Shown here in pieces: positions 37,701 to 45,854 of a DNA stretch of 64,000 nucleotides. Under the pieces are notes generated by a model that saw only the letters and a program-made list of their open reading frames with translations, ran no database searches and had not been told where the DNA came from. The stretch is from the NCBI GenBank assembly GCA_964560875.1, contig CAZLMW010000012.1:1-64000 (forward strand). The letters run 5' to 3'. The first letter of the stretch is position 1, and every line of letters begins with the position of its first letter. The translations under genes were made by a program, and so were the position numbers. The stretch comes from CAZLMW01 sp964560875 (lineage in GTDB: Bacteria; Myxococcota_A; UBA9042).

Positions 37701-40700
37701 GCGAGCTCGACCTCACCAAAGCCAAGGAAGCGTACTTCACGGTTTGGTCGTGGATGGAGGTACCGACAAGCAGCTACAGCAACCGCCGCTACTTCGAGGT
37801 GAGCGCGGACAACTGGAAAACGGTCGCTTACTCATTCCAGTTCCCCAACGTCTACGCGGCGTATCGCAAGTGGATCAAAGCGCGCTTGAACCTCAAGAGC
37901 GTGCTCGGCAAGAAGGTCCGCTTCCGGTTCCGCCTCGACTCGGTGAACTGCTTCTTGTCGGGCTCGTACCGGGGCTGGTTCCTCGATGACTGGGTGCTCA
38001 CGACCGACGTGGGCAAGTCTTGCAAAGACGCCAAGAAAGACTGCGACGACGGCAACCCGTGCACCAGGGACGAGTGCAAGACGACCTGCCGGCACTCGAA
38101 ACTGAACCTGACGCCGTGCGACGATGGCAACGTCTGCACGACCACAAGCACATGCAAAGCCGGTGAGTGCATCGGAGCCGGCGCCCTCAACTGCAACAAG
38201 GGCGGGATCTGCAAGGCGTATTCGTGCGACCCGGTCAAGGGATGCCAGGTCAAGGCGGCCGCGGTTGGTTCATCGTGCAAAGACGGCGACAAGTGCACGC
38301 AGACCTACGGTCGATGTGACGCCAGTGGCGTGTGCGAGAGCAAGCCGCGTTGTGCGCCGTCGACGAGCGTCTGCCGCGTCATCGCCTGCAACCAGCAGAC
38401 CGGTCAGTGCCAGTCCACGGGCGGCCTGACCAATGGCAAGGCGTGCGCGGACAACGGACCCTGCGTCGCCGGAACGTGCAACAACGGCTTCTGTAGCGCC
38501 AAACCGAGCCCGTGTTCGGCCGGCAAGGCGGTCTCCATGGAGTGCGGGGGCGAAAACGACTGGGTGTTCAGCAAGTCGGCGGGCCCAGGGCATCCGACCT
38601 GGCGATTCGTGAAGCTCGGCACATCGCCCGCTCCGGTCGAAGGCAAGTGCGCGTTGACGTTCCAAAACAGCAGCGGCAACTACATCTGTCCCACCGGCGC
38701 GACCAAGACCTCGGGTACCGCGACGCTCAAACAACCCATCGATCTGACCGGCCTCAAGCACGCGGCGCTGACGTTCATGAGCGCCAAACACACCGACGGC
38801 TATTGGCAAAACGACAAGCGGTGGCTCGAGCTGTCGCTCGACGGGTTCAAGAGCATCGTCTACCGGTGGGATCTCGGCCTGTACGCGGTCGGCACGAAGA
38901 AGTGGACCAAGCGCACCCTCGACCTGACGTCATGGGCCGGCAAGAAGGTCTACGTCCGGTTCGTCTTCGATTCACGCAACTGCACCTACAACAACTACGG
39001 CGGCTGGTGGATCGACGCATTGCAGGTCGTGCTCGGCAAGGCCCAACAATGCACGGGGGACAGCCAATGCAAAGCGCTTCACGGCTGCGTGACGGGCAAA
39101 TGCATCAACAACGCGTGCACGATGGTCAACAACACCGCGCCGTGCGACGACGGCAACAAGTGCACCAACGGCGACACGTGCAGCGGTGGGGTCTGCAAGG
39201 CCGGCGCATACTGCAACGACAAGAACGCGTGCACGCTCGACCAGTGCAAATCGACGGGCTGCACGTTCACGCCCCGCAGTGACGGCAGCTACTGCAACGA
39301 CGGCGACCCGTGCACCTTCAGCGGCTACAACTGCAAAACGGGCAAGTGCGCGGCGCCGTCCAAGTGCGATGATAAAAACCCCTGCACGATCGATTCGTGC
39401 GCCAAGGGCATTTGTTCGTACACACCGCTGAAAGAGGGCGCCTCGTGCGACGACGGAAACCCGTGTTCAAGCGGCGACAAATGCCTGTCCGGCCAGTGCA
39501 AGGCCCTCGGTGACATCTGCACGTACAGCGACAAGATGATCAGCGACACGAGCTGCGGCGCGAAGGGCTGGACGCTCAAGAACCTGACGAAGCGACCCGA
39601 AAAATGGGGATTCGACAGCACGCCGGCGTTGCCGAAACCGAAGACCGGCACCTGCACGCTCAACTTCAACAACGGCACGCACTACCACAACCCCGCAGGA
39701 AGCGCGGCAGACGAGGCGATCGCGCCGATGATCACGGTGCCGGCCAAGGGACGCGCGCAGCTGGTGTTCTGGTCGTTCCATGGCTTCGACACGTCCACGT
39801 ACGATCGCCGCTACGTGGATGTCTCGACGGTCTCGAGCTTCCACTACACCAAGACGAAGACGTTTACGGTCGACAACTCGGCCTTCCACCTCAAGTGGTC
39901 CGAACAGGTGTTCAACCTCGCAGATTGGGCCGGTCAGACCGTTTACGTCCGCTTCCGCGTCAGCGCGTCCGGTTCGTCGGGCAACTTCGGGCCGGGCTGG
40001 TTCATCGACGACCTGCGCCTTCGCGTGGGGACCCCGTCCAAGTGCAGCAAATCGGCCGATTGCAAAACGACGCAGGCCTGCACCTCTGGTGTTTGCGATG
40101 CCAAGTCCGGCGTCTGTTCTCTGACCCCGAAAGCCGGCTGCAAGGTGATTCGCAAGCTCCCGTACAGCACCGATTTCGGCTGCGATCACCCGGACAACAG
40201 CGACTGGATCGGCCAGACCGGGGCAGGGCCGAGCTGGCAGATCGACGGGCTTCCAGCCAGCGGCGCGTTCTTCTCGGCATCGTGCTCGCTCAACTACAAC
40301 AACAACTCGGGATCGGCGCTCAAGTGCGCGAGCGGGCAGACGAAGCACGACCGGTGGGTCAAGGGGCCATGGTTCGACGCGACGCAGCTGAAGAAGCCGA
40401 AATTCAAGCTCGCGTACAAGGTCTACGGCGCCAGGTACAAGAGCTGGATCCACGTCGAGGCCAGCACCGACGACAAGACGTGGACCGCTGTCGCCAAGTA
40501 CGCCTACTACACCAACTGGCGCACCCAGTTCGGTAAGCTCGATGCATACGCCGGCAAGGTCTTCCGGCTCCGTTTCCGCTACGAGCAGCCCGATTGCTCG
40601 TATTCGTACTACCGCGGGGGCTACATCGACGACCTGTCGATCTACGAGGGCGCTTGCACCAGCGACGGACAGTGCGACGACAAAGACCCCTGCACCGCGG

Positions 40701-41905
40701 ACAAGTGCATCCAGGGCGCCTGCAGCTGGTCGTACACGTCCAAGACGCCCTGCGACGACGGCAACATCTGCACGACCGGCGAATACTGCATCAGCGGCAT
40801 CTGCAAGTACGGCAAGGCGAAGAACTGCAACGACAACAACGGCTGCACCACGGACGCGTGCAGCCCGGTCACGGGCAAGTGCCTGTCGGTGAATCGCTAC
40901 GACGGCTACTACTGCAGCGACGGTCTATCGTGCACATCGCCCGACCGGTGCACCAAAGGCACGTGTATCGGCACGAACACCTGCAACGATCTCAACCCCT
41001 GCACAGCCGACGTGTGTGACGCCAAACTCAAGAAGTGCGTGTTCGCCCCGGTCAAGGACGGCACCGGCTGCGACGACAACAGCAAGTGCACACCGGCGAC
41101 CCAGTGCAAGGCGGGCAAGTGTCCGCTCGTGACCAAAAGCTGCGATGACGGCAAGCCGTGCACCTTCGACTTCTGCGATCCGGCGACCGCACAATGCAGC
41201 CATACCGCCGACCCAACCTGTTGCAGCAAAGACAGCGACTGCACGATCGAGGGCGGCTGCTACATCGGTTCGTGCGCCAAACCCGCCGGCAAGTCCACGG
41301 GGAGCTGCTCGGTGAAGAAAGACAGCGATCCGAAGTGCTGCTTCCCACTGATCGACAATAGATTTCACAACGCGGACGGGTTGGTCATCAAGAACAACCA
41401 CGCCCACGTCGGCTGGCACCTGTGGAAACCCGCCACGTACAACACGTCGCCCATCGGCGCGCTTTGGATGGGCAGCCCTATCACCAAGAAGTTCGATTAC
41501 GTCGACGGAGCCGGAAAGCCCGTGTCGGGCAAATGGCCTGTGGCGGATGTCCAGATCGGTACGATCAAGATGCCGGCCAACAACGGCCAGGTGAAGGTCA
41601 AGATGAAGGTGTGGTGGGACGCGGAGACGTCGAGCTACCGCGACCGACTGCAGGTCTTCCTGCGGCCGAAGGGAACGACGTCGACCTACACCCTGTTCTA
41701 CAAGCCGCCGGGATTGAAGCTGAAACAGTGGTTTAGCGCCGAAAAGACGTGGGGCAACAGCTTCTGGAAGAACCGCGAGATGGAGGTGTGGATCCGCTTC
41801 GACGCGCGCAGCACCTACAAGAACAGCACGTTCGGCGTGGTTATCGACGACTTCCAGGTGTGGCCGACGAAGTGCCCCAACGGCGGCGCACCGCCCGGTT
41901 CATAG
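31793..41905 (+). CDS. Giant modular Cys-repeat / jelly-roll lipoprotein (3370 aa)
   Basis: The start ATG 31793 has GGAG 6 bp upstream; lipobox LAAGC follows a hydrophobic signal. The protein alternates two elements. (1) About 40 clear Cys repeats of the type CDDGNxCTxxxxCxxGxC. (2) Eight beta-sandwich (MAM/jelly-roll-like) modules of about 170-200 residues near residues 879-1081, 1215-1397, 1564-1736, 1902-2076, 2243-2417, 2579-2747, 2786-2954 and 3179-3366. The first seven modules share 'CSLNFNDG'-type, 'FRLRFRY'-type and 'GWFLDDL'-type strands; the eighth is divergent ('FGVVIDDFQVW'). Residues 1-870 are repeats only, with a partly different 'ED-G-C-GTLYC' repeat. No protease or known sorting tail is seen. 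It is probably a surface or extracellular adhesin-like protein; binding to carbohydrate or protein is a guess. No frameshift interrupts the 10 kb. Confidence 0.9.
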   Translation: MGCFDRRSAALFAILAGLVLAAGCGDETSPGGDDQGDTGLGVGDTTGTDTGGLTCTDGNCECKVTADCAKKEDGDLCNGTLYCEAKTNTCKIKPASIVTCGTTLDNVCAKNTCVAATGKCAMLPSKDGTSCDDGNPCTTVDGCKAGKCEGSSNTCDCETIKDCAKHEDGNICNGALFCDIKTNKCEVNQASIVKCPASTKACVVNACAPETGKCAEEPAKDGAACDEDGSKCTTDTCKGGSCKPGPYEGCTCAKQADCDGHAVADSCKGTLYCNKAKSVCEPNPGTVVKCSALKDTPCIKNTCDAKTGACALKKLPAGAPCDDGLSCSSGEKCDKGECKPAKDGCQCKVSADCKKFEDGNPCTGTLYCNKLQGGCQVNPATIPTCKGDAPQCMKWSCDPKAPGYCVPAADLDQDGYACEADGSWCTSVDFCSAGKCDLAKSKCPCKQDKDCADKVGPGLCGGDLYCNLSTGGCEVNKATVKPCKDNGKTCEPAQCDPKDGKCKATPAPEGTACNDDGFPCTTDACKSGKCVTEKNACLCWADSDCAPFEDGDKCNGTLYCDKSAGPPNCKINPATIKTCKTNAAGACTGQKCNPKSGACETGAINETKGCDDASKCTTNDACKGGKCVGLALSVTVCDDKNVCTSDSCNPLKGCVNLADKATCTDNNACTIGDACKVGLGGKAACVPGVAPNCNDNNPCTDDACDAKTGKCKSVANAKGCNDGDACTGPDACKNGKCLAGPAKKCNDNNICTKDSCDKSAGGCQHAPLAGACDDGNKCTAGDICAAGACKPGQAKVCDDGNLCTDDSCDAQTGACAAKFNTAPCDDGNKCTEPDKCAAGKCASKTKACDDGDTCTTDSCDPKTGCKNVQKDPKCGFSTGLPYQHLFNCNDTKGNKFFKFENGPGAGWKIDGKPAPGYGDKGCSLNFHDANGKVCAKGRTNAYGRVTTGWFDASKLAPGTKLEATWQRKYGSYLINGAFDVSASLDGVSWKRLMVTGTSSGSWRYSRLDLRAFSGKTFRLRFHYAVYACPTTQGGGSSSGGFGGDGTSGGGTSGGMPGGSGGTSGLGIFIDDLSVNTVATCKADKDCDDKKLCTVDKCADGVCIAKSAPCNDKNPCTTDSCDAKTDKCVFTPRLTGYCSDGNACTSSDSCSKGKCVGKPCNDNNPCTADSCIPGAGGGCVHIAGNDGGACDDGDTCTMSDACKAGACVGKAGPCVTTKRWKFDCGSSAWTFKTTPKAGSLGFGIDASPSPPAFLSGKCSLNFNDGLLIRCPSGPVVKPESSATSAEFSLPAGVKSNMRVHTRGGYLSMSTVHQAWIEISADGFKTTESLLVHASSKWKPINWDISKYAGKKIRVRFRFKAHVCPRPGDTLGNEFMQPSQWYGWFLDDLTVVSGQAIACKTNKDCDDGNACTDNACVGGKCSTLNNNKACDDGNVCTLNDRCANGSCSVHSTKYCQSPSPCHIAACHPVKGCTGVARAENTPCYDSANRCQKNAKCTKALKCVGEPKCVASVDGCQTYSCLPSAGKCIPVFAKDGKACSDGRPCTNKDSCLQGKCVGQPGSCLPTTDTIACKDKGNWTADPAAPEPFTGWHVDSSPNPPGLRSKSCSLNFNDGVDTHCPFGFTASKGTATSKTWDLKGVKEAVFSLWSWQDFSSQQSGRYKASIAFSKDGFKTVAWTWNLAGGHTLHNKWRRVEFILPQSLVGGPLSYRLNFEASPCHQDMPRGWFVDDITLLTDRKRPCKTAKDCDDGNKCTDDTCANNACLFTDNKSPCDDGNGCTPNDRCTDGACKGSGYCSDNNPCTFDGCDYDKKKCRFSPRSTSTYCSQSTDKCRQSFGKCDGKGKCAPPLKCDDGNGCTIDLCDAKTGGCSKKPATKGLACDDGDPCTGPDQCDGAGICTLKSQPCTRNNSLKFDTMRPAIKFTPTSLDVGFNHDATASPPAFRTAPTSLNINNGLGQYKCAPGQTRIRATTETGELDLTKAKEAYFTVWSWMEVPTSSYSNRRYFEVSADNWKTVAYSFQFPNVYAAYRKWIKARLNLKSVLGKKVRFRFRLDSVNCFLSGSYRGWFLDDWVLTTDVGKSCKDAKKDCDDGNPCTRDECKTTCRHSKLNLTPCDDGNVCTTTSTCKAGECIGAGALNCNKGGICKAYSCDPVKGCQVKAAAVGSSCKDGDKCTQTYGRCDASGVCESKPRCAPSTSVCRVIACNQQTGQCQSTGGLTNGKACADNGPCVAGTCNNGFCSAKPSPCSAGKAVSMECGGENDWVFSKSAGPGHPTWRFVKLGTSPAPVEGKCALTFQNSSGNYICPTGATKTSGTATLKQPIDLTGLKHAALTFMSAKHTDGYWQNDKRWLELSLDGFKSIVYRWDLGLYAVGTKKWTKRTLDLTSWAGKKVYVRFVFDSRNCTYNNYGGWWIDALQVVLGKAQQCTGDSQCKALHGCVTGKCINNACTMVNNTAPCDDGNKCTNGDTCSGGVCKAGAYCNDKNACTLDQCKSTGCTFTPRSDGSYCNDGDPCTFSGYNCKTGKCAAPSKCDDKNPCTIDSCAKGICSYTPLKEGASCDDGNPCSSGDKCLSGQCKALGDICTYSDKMISDTSCGAKGWTLKNLTKRPEKWGFDSTPALPKPKTGTCTLNFNNGTHYHNPAGSAADEAIAPMITVPAKGRAQLVFWSFHGFDTSTYDRRYVDVSTVSSFHYTKTKTFTVDNSAFHLKWSEQVFNLADWAGQTVYVRFRVSASGSSGNFGPGWFIDDLRLRVGTPSKCSKSADCKTTQACTSGVCDAKSGVCSLTPKAGCKVIRKLPYSTDFGCDHPDNSDWIGQTGAGPSWQIDGLPASGAFFSASCSLNYNNNSGSALKCASGQTKHDRWVKGPWFDATQLKKPKFKLAYKVYGARYKSWIHVEASTDDKTWTAVAKYAYYTNWRTQFGKLDAYAGKVFRLRFRYEQPDCSYSYYRGGYIDDLSIYEGACTSDGQCDDKDPCTADKCIQGACSWSYTSKTPCDDGNICTTGEYCISGICKYGKAKNCNDNNGCTTDACSPVTGKCLSVNRYDGYYCSDGLSCTSPDRCTKGTCIGTNTCNDLNPCTADVCDAKLKKCVFAPVKDGTGCDDNSKCTPATQCKAGKCPLVTKSCDDGKPCTFDFCDPATAQCSHTADPTCCSKDSDCTIEGGCYIGSCAKPAGKSTGSCSVKKDSDPKCCFPLIDNRFHNADGLVIKNNHAHVGWHLWKPATYNTSPIGALWMGSPITKKFDYVDGAGKPVSGKWPVADVQIGTIKMPANNGQVKVKMKVWWDAETSSYRDRLQVFLRPKGTTSTYTLFYKPPGLKLKQWFSAEKTWGNSFWKNREMEVWIRFDARSTYKNSTFGVVIDDFQVWPTKCPNGGAPPGS

Positions 41906-41942
41906 GCCGAAAACGCCCCCTGGCGAACGAGACACTGTGCGG

Positions 41943-41970
41943 CCACAGGCTGGCTATGTGGGGCTTTTTT
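41943..41970 (+). terminator. Candidate rho-independent terminator
   Basis: CCACA (41943-41947) pairs with TGTGG (41957-41961) around a 9-nt loop, and GGC then six T residues (41965-41970) follow. It lies 38 bp after the giant lipoprotein gene. The stem is short but the T-tract is unusual in this GC-rich sequence. Confidence 0.5.
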
Positions 41971-41992
41971 CGCAGCGACCCCAAAACCTCGG

Positions 41993-42020
41993 TTGAAAAC
42001 GGCTCGGACCGACATTGAAT
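41993..42020 (+). promoter_or_regulatory. Candidate promoter of cytochrome-nap operon
   Basis: TTGAAA (41993-41998) and TTGAAT (42015-42020), 16 bp apart, lie between the candidate terminator and the cytochrome gene. No FNR-like dyad or sigma-54 element was seen here. Confidence 0.3.
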
Positions 42021-42047
42021 CCCTCTGCAACTGCTGGAGAGGGCATC

Positions 42048-42824
42048 ATGTCGTTTATTGGTCGTCGGACCACCGCAGGCGTTCGCGTCCTCGCGGTGTT
42101 GGTATTCACCCTGTCGTTCTTGCCGGGCTGCGGCGAGATGAAGCCGAAGGAAGATTCCACCAAGGCACCGCCGCCACCGACGCCAAAACAAGTCGCCAAG
42201 AAAGTCGAGCCCAAGAAGCCGAACGTGCCCGCCAAGATGCGCACGGTCGAGGTCACAGCCGCCAAGGCCGCCAAGGGCGACAAGCTCTTCGCCGAGCGCT
42301 GCCAGACCTGCCACGGCGAAAAAGGTGTCGGGCGCATCGGCATCGGACCGGCGCTGAACTCGAAGACGTTCCTGGCCGCTGCGGCTGACGAAGTCCTGAT
42401 TAACACGATCAAGAAGGGCCGCGCGGGCACGACGATGATCCCGTGGGGCACGTCGATGTCGGACGCGGACGTCGAGTCGATCGTCGCCGCCATACGCACG
42501 TGGACCAAGGTCGACGCCGCCAAGCTGAACGAAGCCCCCAACACGGGCGACGCGAAGGCCGGCGCGAAGACCTTCGAGCTGATCTGCTCGGGGTGCCACG
42601 GCCGCAAGGGCGCGGGCTACATGGAGACGGCCAACGGCACCGGCATCGGGCGCAAGGCGTTCCTGTCGGAGGTCTCAGACGGCTACCTCCGCTACATCGT
42701 CAAGCACGGCAAATCCGGCACGAAGATGCGGCCGTTCGCACGCGACAGCAAAGTTGGCGTGGCCGACCTGAAAGACGAAGACATCGAAAACGTCATCGCC
42801 TACCTGCGCGGCAAGGCCTGGTAG
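42048..42824 (+). CDS. Di-haem c-type cytochrome lipoprotein
   Basis: This 258-aa protein starts at ATG 42048 (strong GGAGAGGG at 42036-42043). A lipoprotein signal ends FLPGC (Cys28), followed by a Pro/Lys linker to about residue 70. Two class I cytochrome c domains follow, with haem sites CQTCH (Cys85, Cys88, His89) and CSGCH (Cys180, Cys183, His184). Probable axial methionines are in 'GTTMIPWG' and 'GTKMRPFA'. It would pass electrons in the periplasm. Its position just before the NapA-like gene suggests it is the electron donor in place of NapB/NapC, although it is not NapB by sequence. Confidence 0.9.
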   Translation: MSFIGRRTTAGVRVLAVLVFTLSFLPGCGEMKPKEDSTKAPPPPTPKQVAKKVEPKKPNVPAKMRTVEVTAAKAAKGDKLFAERCQTCHGEKGVGRIGIGPALNSKTFLAAAADEVLINTIKKGRAGTTMIPWGTSMSDADVESIVAAIRTWTKVDAAKLNEAPNTGDAKAGAKTFELICSGCHGRKGAGYMETANGTGIGRKAFLSEVSDGYLRYIVKHGKSGTKMRPFARDSKVGVADLKDEDIENVIAYLRGKAW

Positions 42825-42840
42825 CAAACAAGAACAAGAC

Positions 42841-42862
42841 GGTCGCCATCACCGCGGCGACC
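42841..42862 (+). other. Hairpin between cytochrome and napA-like genes
   Basis: GGTCGCC (42841-42847) and GGCGACC (42856-42862) form a perfect 7-bp stem with an 8-nt loop, 17 bp after the cytochrome stop. There is no T-tract, so RNA processing or a stability element is as likely as termination. Confidence 0.4.
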
Positions 42863-42962
42863 CGAGGCGTGCACCAGACGGGCTGGTACGCGCCATACAC
42901 ACAGACCTGGACACACCCGCACCGGCGGGACCAGCAGACAACTCTGCAACGGGGGAGCGACC

Positions 42963-45767
42963 ATGACTGCCAAGAAGAATCGGGGCGCCAAAAAGAACGA
43001 GCAGTTCTGGGGCGGCAAAGACCACGAGCTGCGCAGCGAGATGCCCGCAGAGCCGGTCCAAAACGGCTTCGTGAAACGTCGTAGCTTCCTGCAGGGGATG
43101 CTCGCCACCGGCGCCGCCGCCACTGCGGTCGCGTGCGGCAAGAAGAAAGAGGCCCCAAAGGCGGCTCCCGCGGCCAAGGCCGAAGCCAAGGCACCCGCGC
43201 AGCCCAAGCAGGCTGTCGACACCAAGAAGAAAGCGCCCGATCCCTTCGCGCCTCCCGAGAAGGACGTCCCCAACGACATCCTCGCCCAGTGCCCCTATTG
43301 TGGCGTTGGCTGCGGAACGCTGATCCAGACGGAGAAGGGCCGCATCGTCGGCATGAAGCCCGACCCGAAGCACCCGACCAACAAGGGTCTGCAGTGCATC
43401 AAGGGCCTGACGAGCGCCGAAGCGATCTACGTCGATCGCCTCACCAAACCGCTCATCCGCAAGGACTACACCGACATCCTCAAGGGCAAGCCGAGCAAGT
43501 CGAAGAACAGCTTCGCCGACTCGGACTTCCGCGAAGCGTCGTGGGAAGAGGCTGAGCACCTGATCGTCGAGCAGATCGCCGGCATCGTGAAGAAACACGG
43601 CGGCAACTCGGTCGGTCTGTACGGCTCGGGCCAGCTGCCCGTCGAAGGCCAGTACCTTGAGAACCTCTTCATGAAGGGCGTTCTGGGCTCCAACACCATC
43701 GAAGCCAACGCGCGTATGTGCATGACCTCGGCGGTGACCGGATACTTCAAGTCGCTGGGCAGCGATACGCCGCCGACCAGCTACGAAGACATCGAGATGG
43801 CGGACATGATCTGCCACTGGGGCCACAACCCGCGCGGCGCTCACCCGATCGTCTTCTGGCGCGTCGCCGACCACAAGTCCAAGAAGGGCATCCCCACCCT
43901 CGTCGTCGACCCGCGTCGCACCGGCACCGTCCAGGGCTTCGAGGAGATCGGCAGAGACAACAGCTACCACTTCCGCACCATCAACGGTGACATCTCCATC
44001 CACAACGCGATCGCGCACGTGCTGCTCACCAAGCACCCCGAAGCGTGCAACATGGAGTTCCTCAAGAACCACACGACGGGTTGGGAGAAGTACATCGAGG
44101 TCGTCAAGGCCAAGTACAGCCCCGAGCAGGTCAAAGACATCACGATGATCGATCCGGAATACCTCCGGAAGGTCGCCGCGGTCTGGGCCAAGGCGTCGAT
44201 CGCGGGTCGCAAGCGCGGCAAGGGCGGCGTCATCAGCTTCTGGGGTATCGGCTACAACCAGCACTTGCACGGCCAGAACAACACCGTGTCGCTCATCAAC
44301 CTGATGGCGCTGTCGGGCAACATCGGCCGGCCCGGGTGCGGACCGTTTTCGATGACCGGGCAGCCCAACGCGATGGGCGAGCGCTTGACCGGCGGCCTCA
44401 CCGGGCGCCTTCCGTTCAACCAAGGCATCAAGAACGAGAAGTGGCGCAACCACATCGCCGATGCCTGGCGCGTTGCTCCCGAGCGTCTCAAGGACGTCGC
44501 AGGGATGCAGAACACCGGCTACGCGGTCGGCATGATGGAGCGCGCGCTCAAGGGTGATGTGAAGGCCTTCTTCCTCATCTACGCGACGCACATCGATCTG
44601 CCCGATCAGCACAAGCTCGTGCGTCCCGCGCTGACGAAGACCTTCAATGTCGTGCAGGAGATCTACCGGCACGCGCCGAACAACCTGTTCGCGGACGTCA
44701 TCCTGCCCGCGGCCACGTGGGGCGAGTGGGTCGGCGGCACCTACATCCAGTCCGAGCGGCGTATCTACGTCACGGACGGCACCGCCAACCCGATCCCCGG
44801 CACCGTGCCCGACATGGACATGGTGATCGACAAGGGCAGGGCGATCGCCAACAAGCTCGGCCTCGATGGCGACAAGATCTTCCCCTACAAGAAGATGGAC
44901 AACGGCTTCTACAACCCCGAAGACGTCTTCCGTGACCTGGTGAAAGCCTCGAAGGGGTCCGACGCCGACCTGACGGGAATGCTCGAGGTCGAGAAGAAGG
45001 ACGGCATCGGTCTGTACGACCAGATCCGCAAGCACCGCGGCATCCAGTGGCCGGCGCCGACGTACGAAATCGCCAAGAAGGGTGGTACGCCGCGCCGCTA
45101 CATGAGCCAGGAGAACTGGGCGGGCAAGCCGTACGGCGAGTTCCGGACCAACGACGGCAAGCTGCACATCCACCTGTGTGAGCAGGACTACAGCAAGCGC
45201 AAAGAGGTCACCGAGCAGTTGATGCGGATCGGGGTCGACGAGGGATTTTACGCCATCGACAACATGCACCTGCTCGTCCAGGCGCGCGACATGGGCCTGA
45301 CGCCCGAGCTGCCCGACTTCGAGCACCAGAAGAAGAAGGCCAGCGAGTGCCCCAAGGACAAGTACCCCTTCTGGATCGGCTTGGGCGTGGTCTACGAGCA
45401 CTTCCACACCGCGAAGACCATCCGCGCCGGCACGACGCGGCGCTTGGTCCCCGAGCAGTACCTTGAGATGCATCCCGAGGACGCCAAGGCGCTGGGTGTC
45501 GAGGACGGTGAGTGGGTCCGGGTCGTCACGCGGCGCGGCAACTACGAGGCGCGGGCGCAGATCGGGCTCGACTCGAAGGTCCGGCCGGCGCGCAACACGG
45601 TCCCGCAAGGCTACATGTTCAGCCCCTGGAACCTGAGCGTCGCGGACTCGGCGGACCCGAAAAAGAATAAGTGGCTGGTCAATGGCGTCAGTCACCGAGC
45701 CTTCGACCCGGTCAGCGGGCAGGCGGACTTCAAGAAACTGGCGGGGCGCATCGAGAAGATCTCGTAA
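42963..45767 (+). CDS. NapA-like molybdopterin oxidoreductase, Tat-exported
   Basis: This 934-aa protein has GGGGGAG 5 bp before ATG 42963. Residues 39-44 (RRSFLQ) are a Tat motif, and the signal ends 'ATAVAC' (Cys58), so it may be a Tat lipoprotein. A Lys/Ala/Pro linker (60-100) follows. The [4Fe-4S] cysteines are 110, 113, 117 and 145 ('CPYCGVGCG' plus 'GLQCIKG'). Cys253 in 'NARMCMTSAV' sits where NapA has its Mo-ligand Cys ('NARHCMASAV'). 'ALSGNIGRPGCGPFSMTGQPNAMGERLTGG' in pieces and 'LPAATWGEWVGGTYIQSERR' are also Nap/Nas/Fdh-type. With NapG/H-like genes downstream, a periplasmic nitrate reductase is the best call, but another oxyanion substrate remains possible. No NapD chaperone gene is seen. 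Confidence 0.82.
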   Translation: MTAKKNRGAKKNEQFWGGKDHELRSEMPAEPVQNGFVKRRSFLQGMLATGAAATAVACGKKKEAPKAAPAAKAEAKAPAQPKQAVDTKKKAPDPFAPPEKDVPNDILAQCPYCGVGCGTLIQTEKGRIVGMKPDPKHPTNKGLQCIKGLTSAEAIYVDRLTKPLIRKDYTDILKGKPSKSKNSFADSDFREASWEEAEHLIVEQIAGIVKKHGGNSVGLYGSGQLPVEGQYLENLFMKGVLGSNTIEANARMCMTSAVTGYFKSLGSDTPPTSYEDIEMADMICHWGHNPRGAHPIVFWRVADHKSKKGIPTLVVDPRRTGTVQGFEEIGRDNSYHFRTINGDISIHNAIAHVLLTKHPEACNMEFLKNHTTGWEKYIEVVKAKYSPEQVKDITMIDPEYLRKVAAVWAKASIAGRKRGKGGVISFWGIGYNQHLHGQNNTVSLINLMALSGNIGRPGCGPFSMTGQPNAMGERLTGGLTGRLPFNQGIKNEKWRNHIADAWRVAPERLKDVAGMQNTGYAVGMMERALKGDVKAFFLIYATHIDLPDQHKLVRPALTKTFNVVQEIYRHAPNNLFADVILPAATWGEWVGGTYIQSERRIYVTDGTANPIPGTVPDMDMVIDKGRAIANKLGLDGDKIFPYKKMDNGFYNPEDVFRDLVKASKGSDADLTGMLEVEKKDGIGLYDQIRKHRGIQWPAPTYEIAKKGGTPRRYMSQENWAGKPYGEFRTNDGKLHIHLCEQDYSKRKEVTEQLMRIGVDEGFYAIDNMHLLVQARDMGLTPELPDFEHQKKKASECPKDKYPFWIGLGVVYEHFHTAKTIRAGTTRRLVPEQYLEMHPEDAKALGVEDGEWVRVVTRRGNYEARAQIGLDSKVRPARNTVPQGYMFSPWNLSVADSADPKKNKWLVNGVSHRAFDPVSGQADFKKLAGRIEKIS

Positions 45768-45778
45768 ATCATGCGTCA

Positions 45779-45816
45779 CGGAGTGCGCGCCGCTTCCCCG
45801 GCCGGCGCGCACTCCG
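45779..45816 (+). other. Strong intercistronic hairpin, napA-napG
   Basis: CGGAGTGCGCGCC (45779-45791) and GGCGCGCACTCCG (45804-45816) form a perfect 13-bp GC-rich stem with a 12-nt loop, 11 bp after the napA-like stop and 38 bp before the napG-like start. There is no following T-tract. It could stabilise the napA mRNA 3' end or attenuate the downstream genes. Confidence 0.65.
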
Positions 45817-45854
45817 CACCGCCATCGCCATGATCTCTGGGCGGAGAGACTGCG

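Noticed and set aside
27663..41905. Regular short repeats that could suggest a CRISPR array or satellite
   Set aside because: The repeats are in-frame protein repeats with variable codons and variable spacing, not identical DNA repeats with unique spacers.
42849..45812. A 987-codon open frame antisense to the napA-like gene
   Set aside because: It mirrors the real gene's codon pattern in GC-rich DNA; its translation has no domain and low-complexity Val/Leu/Asp/Arg composition.
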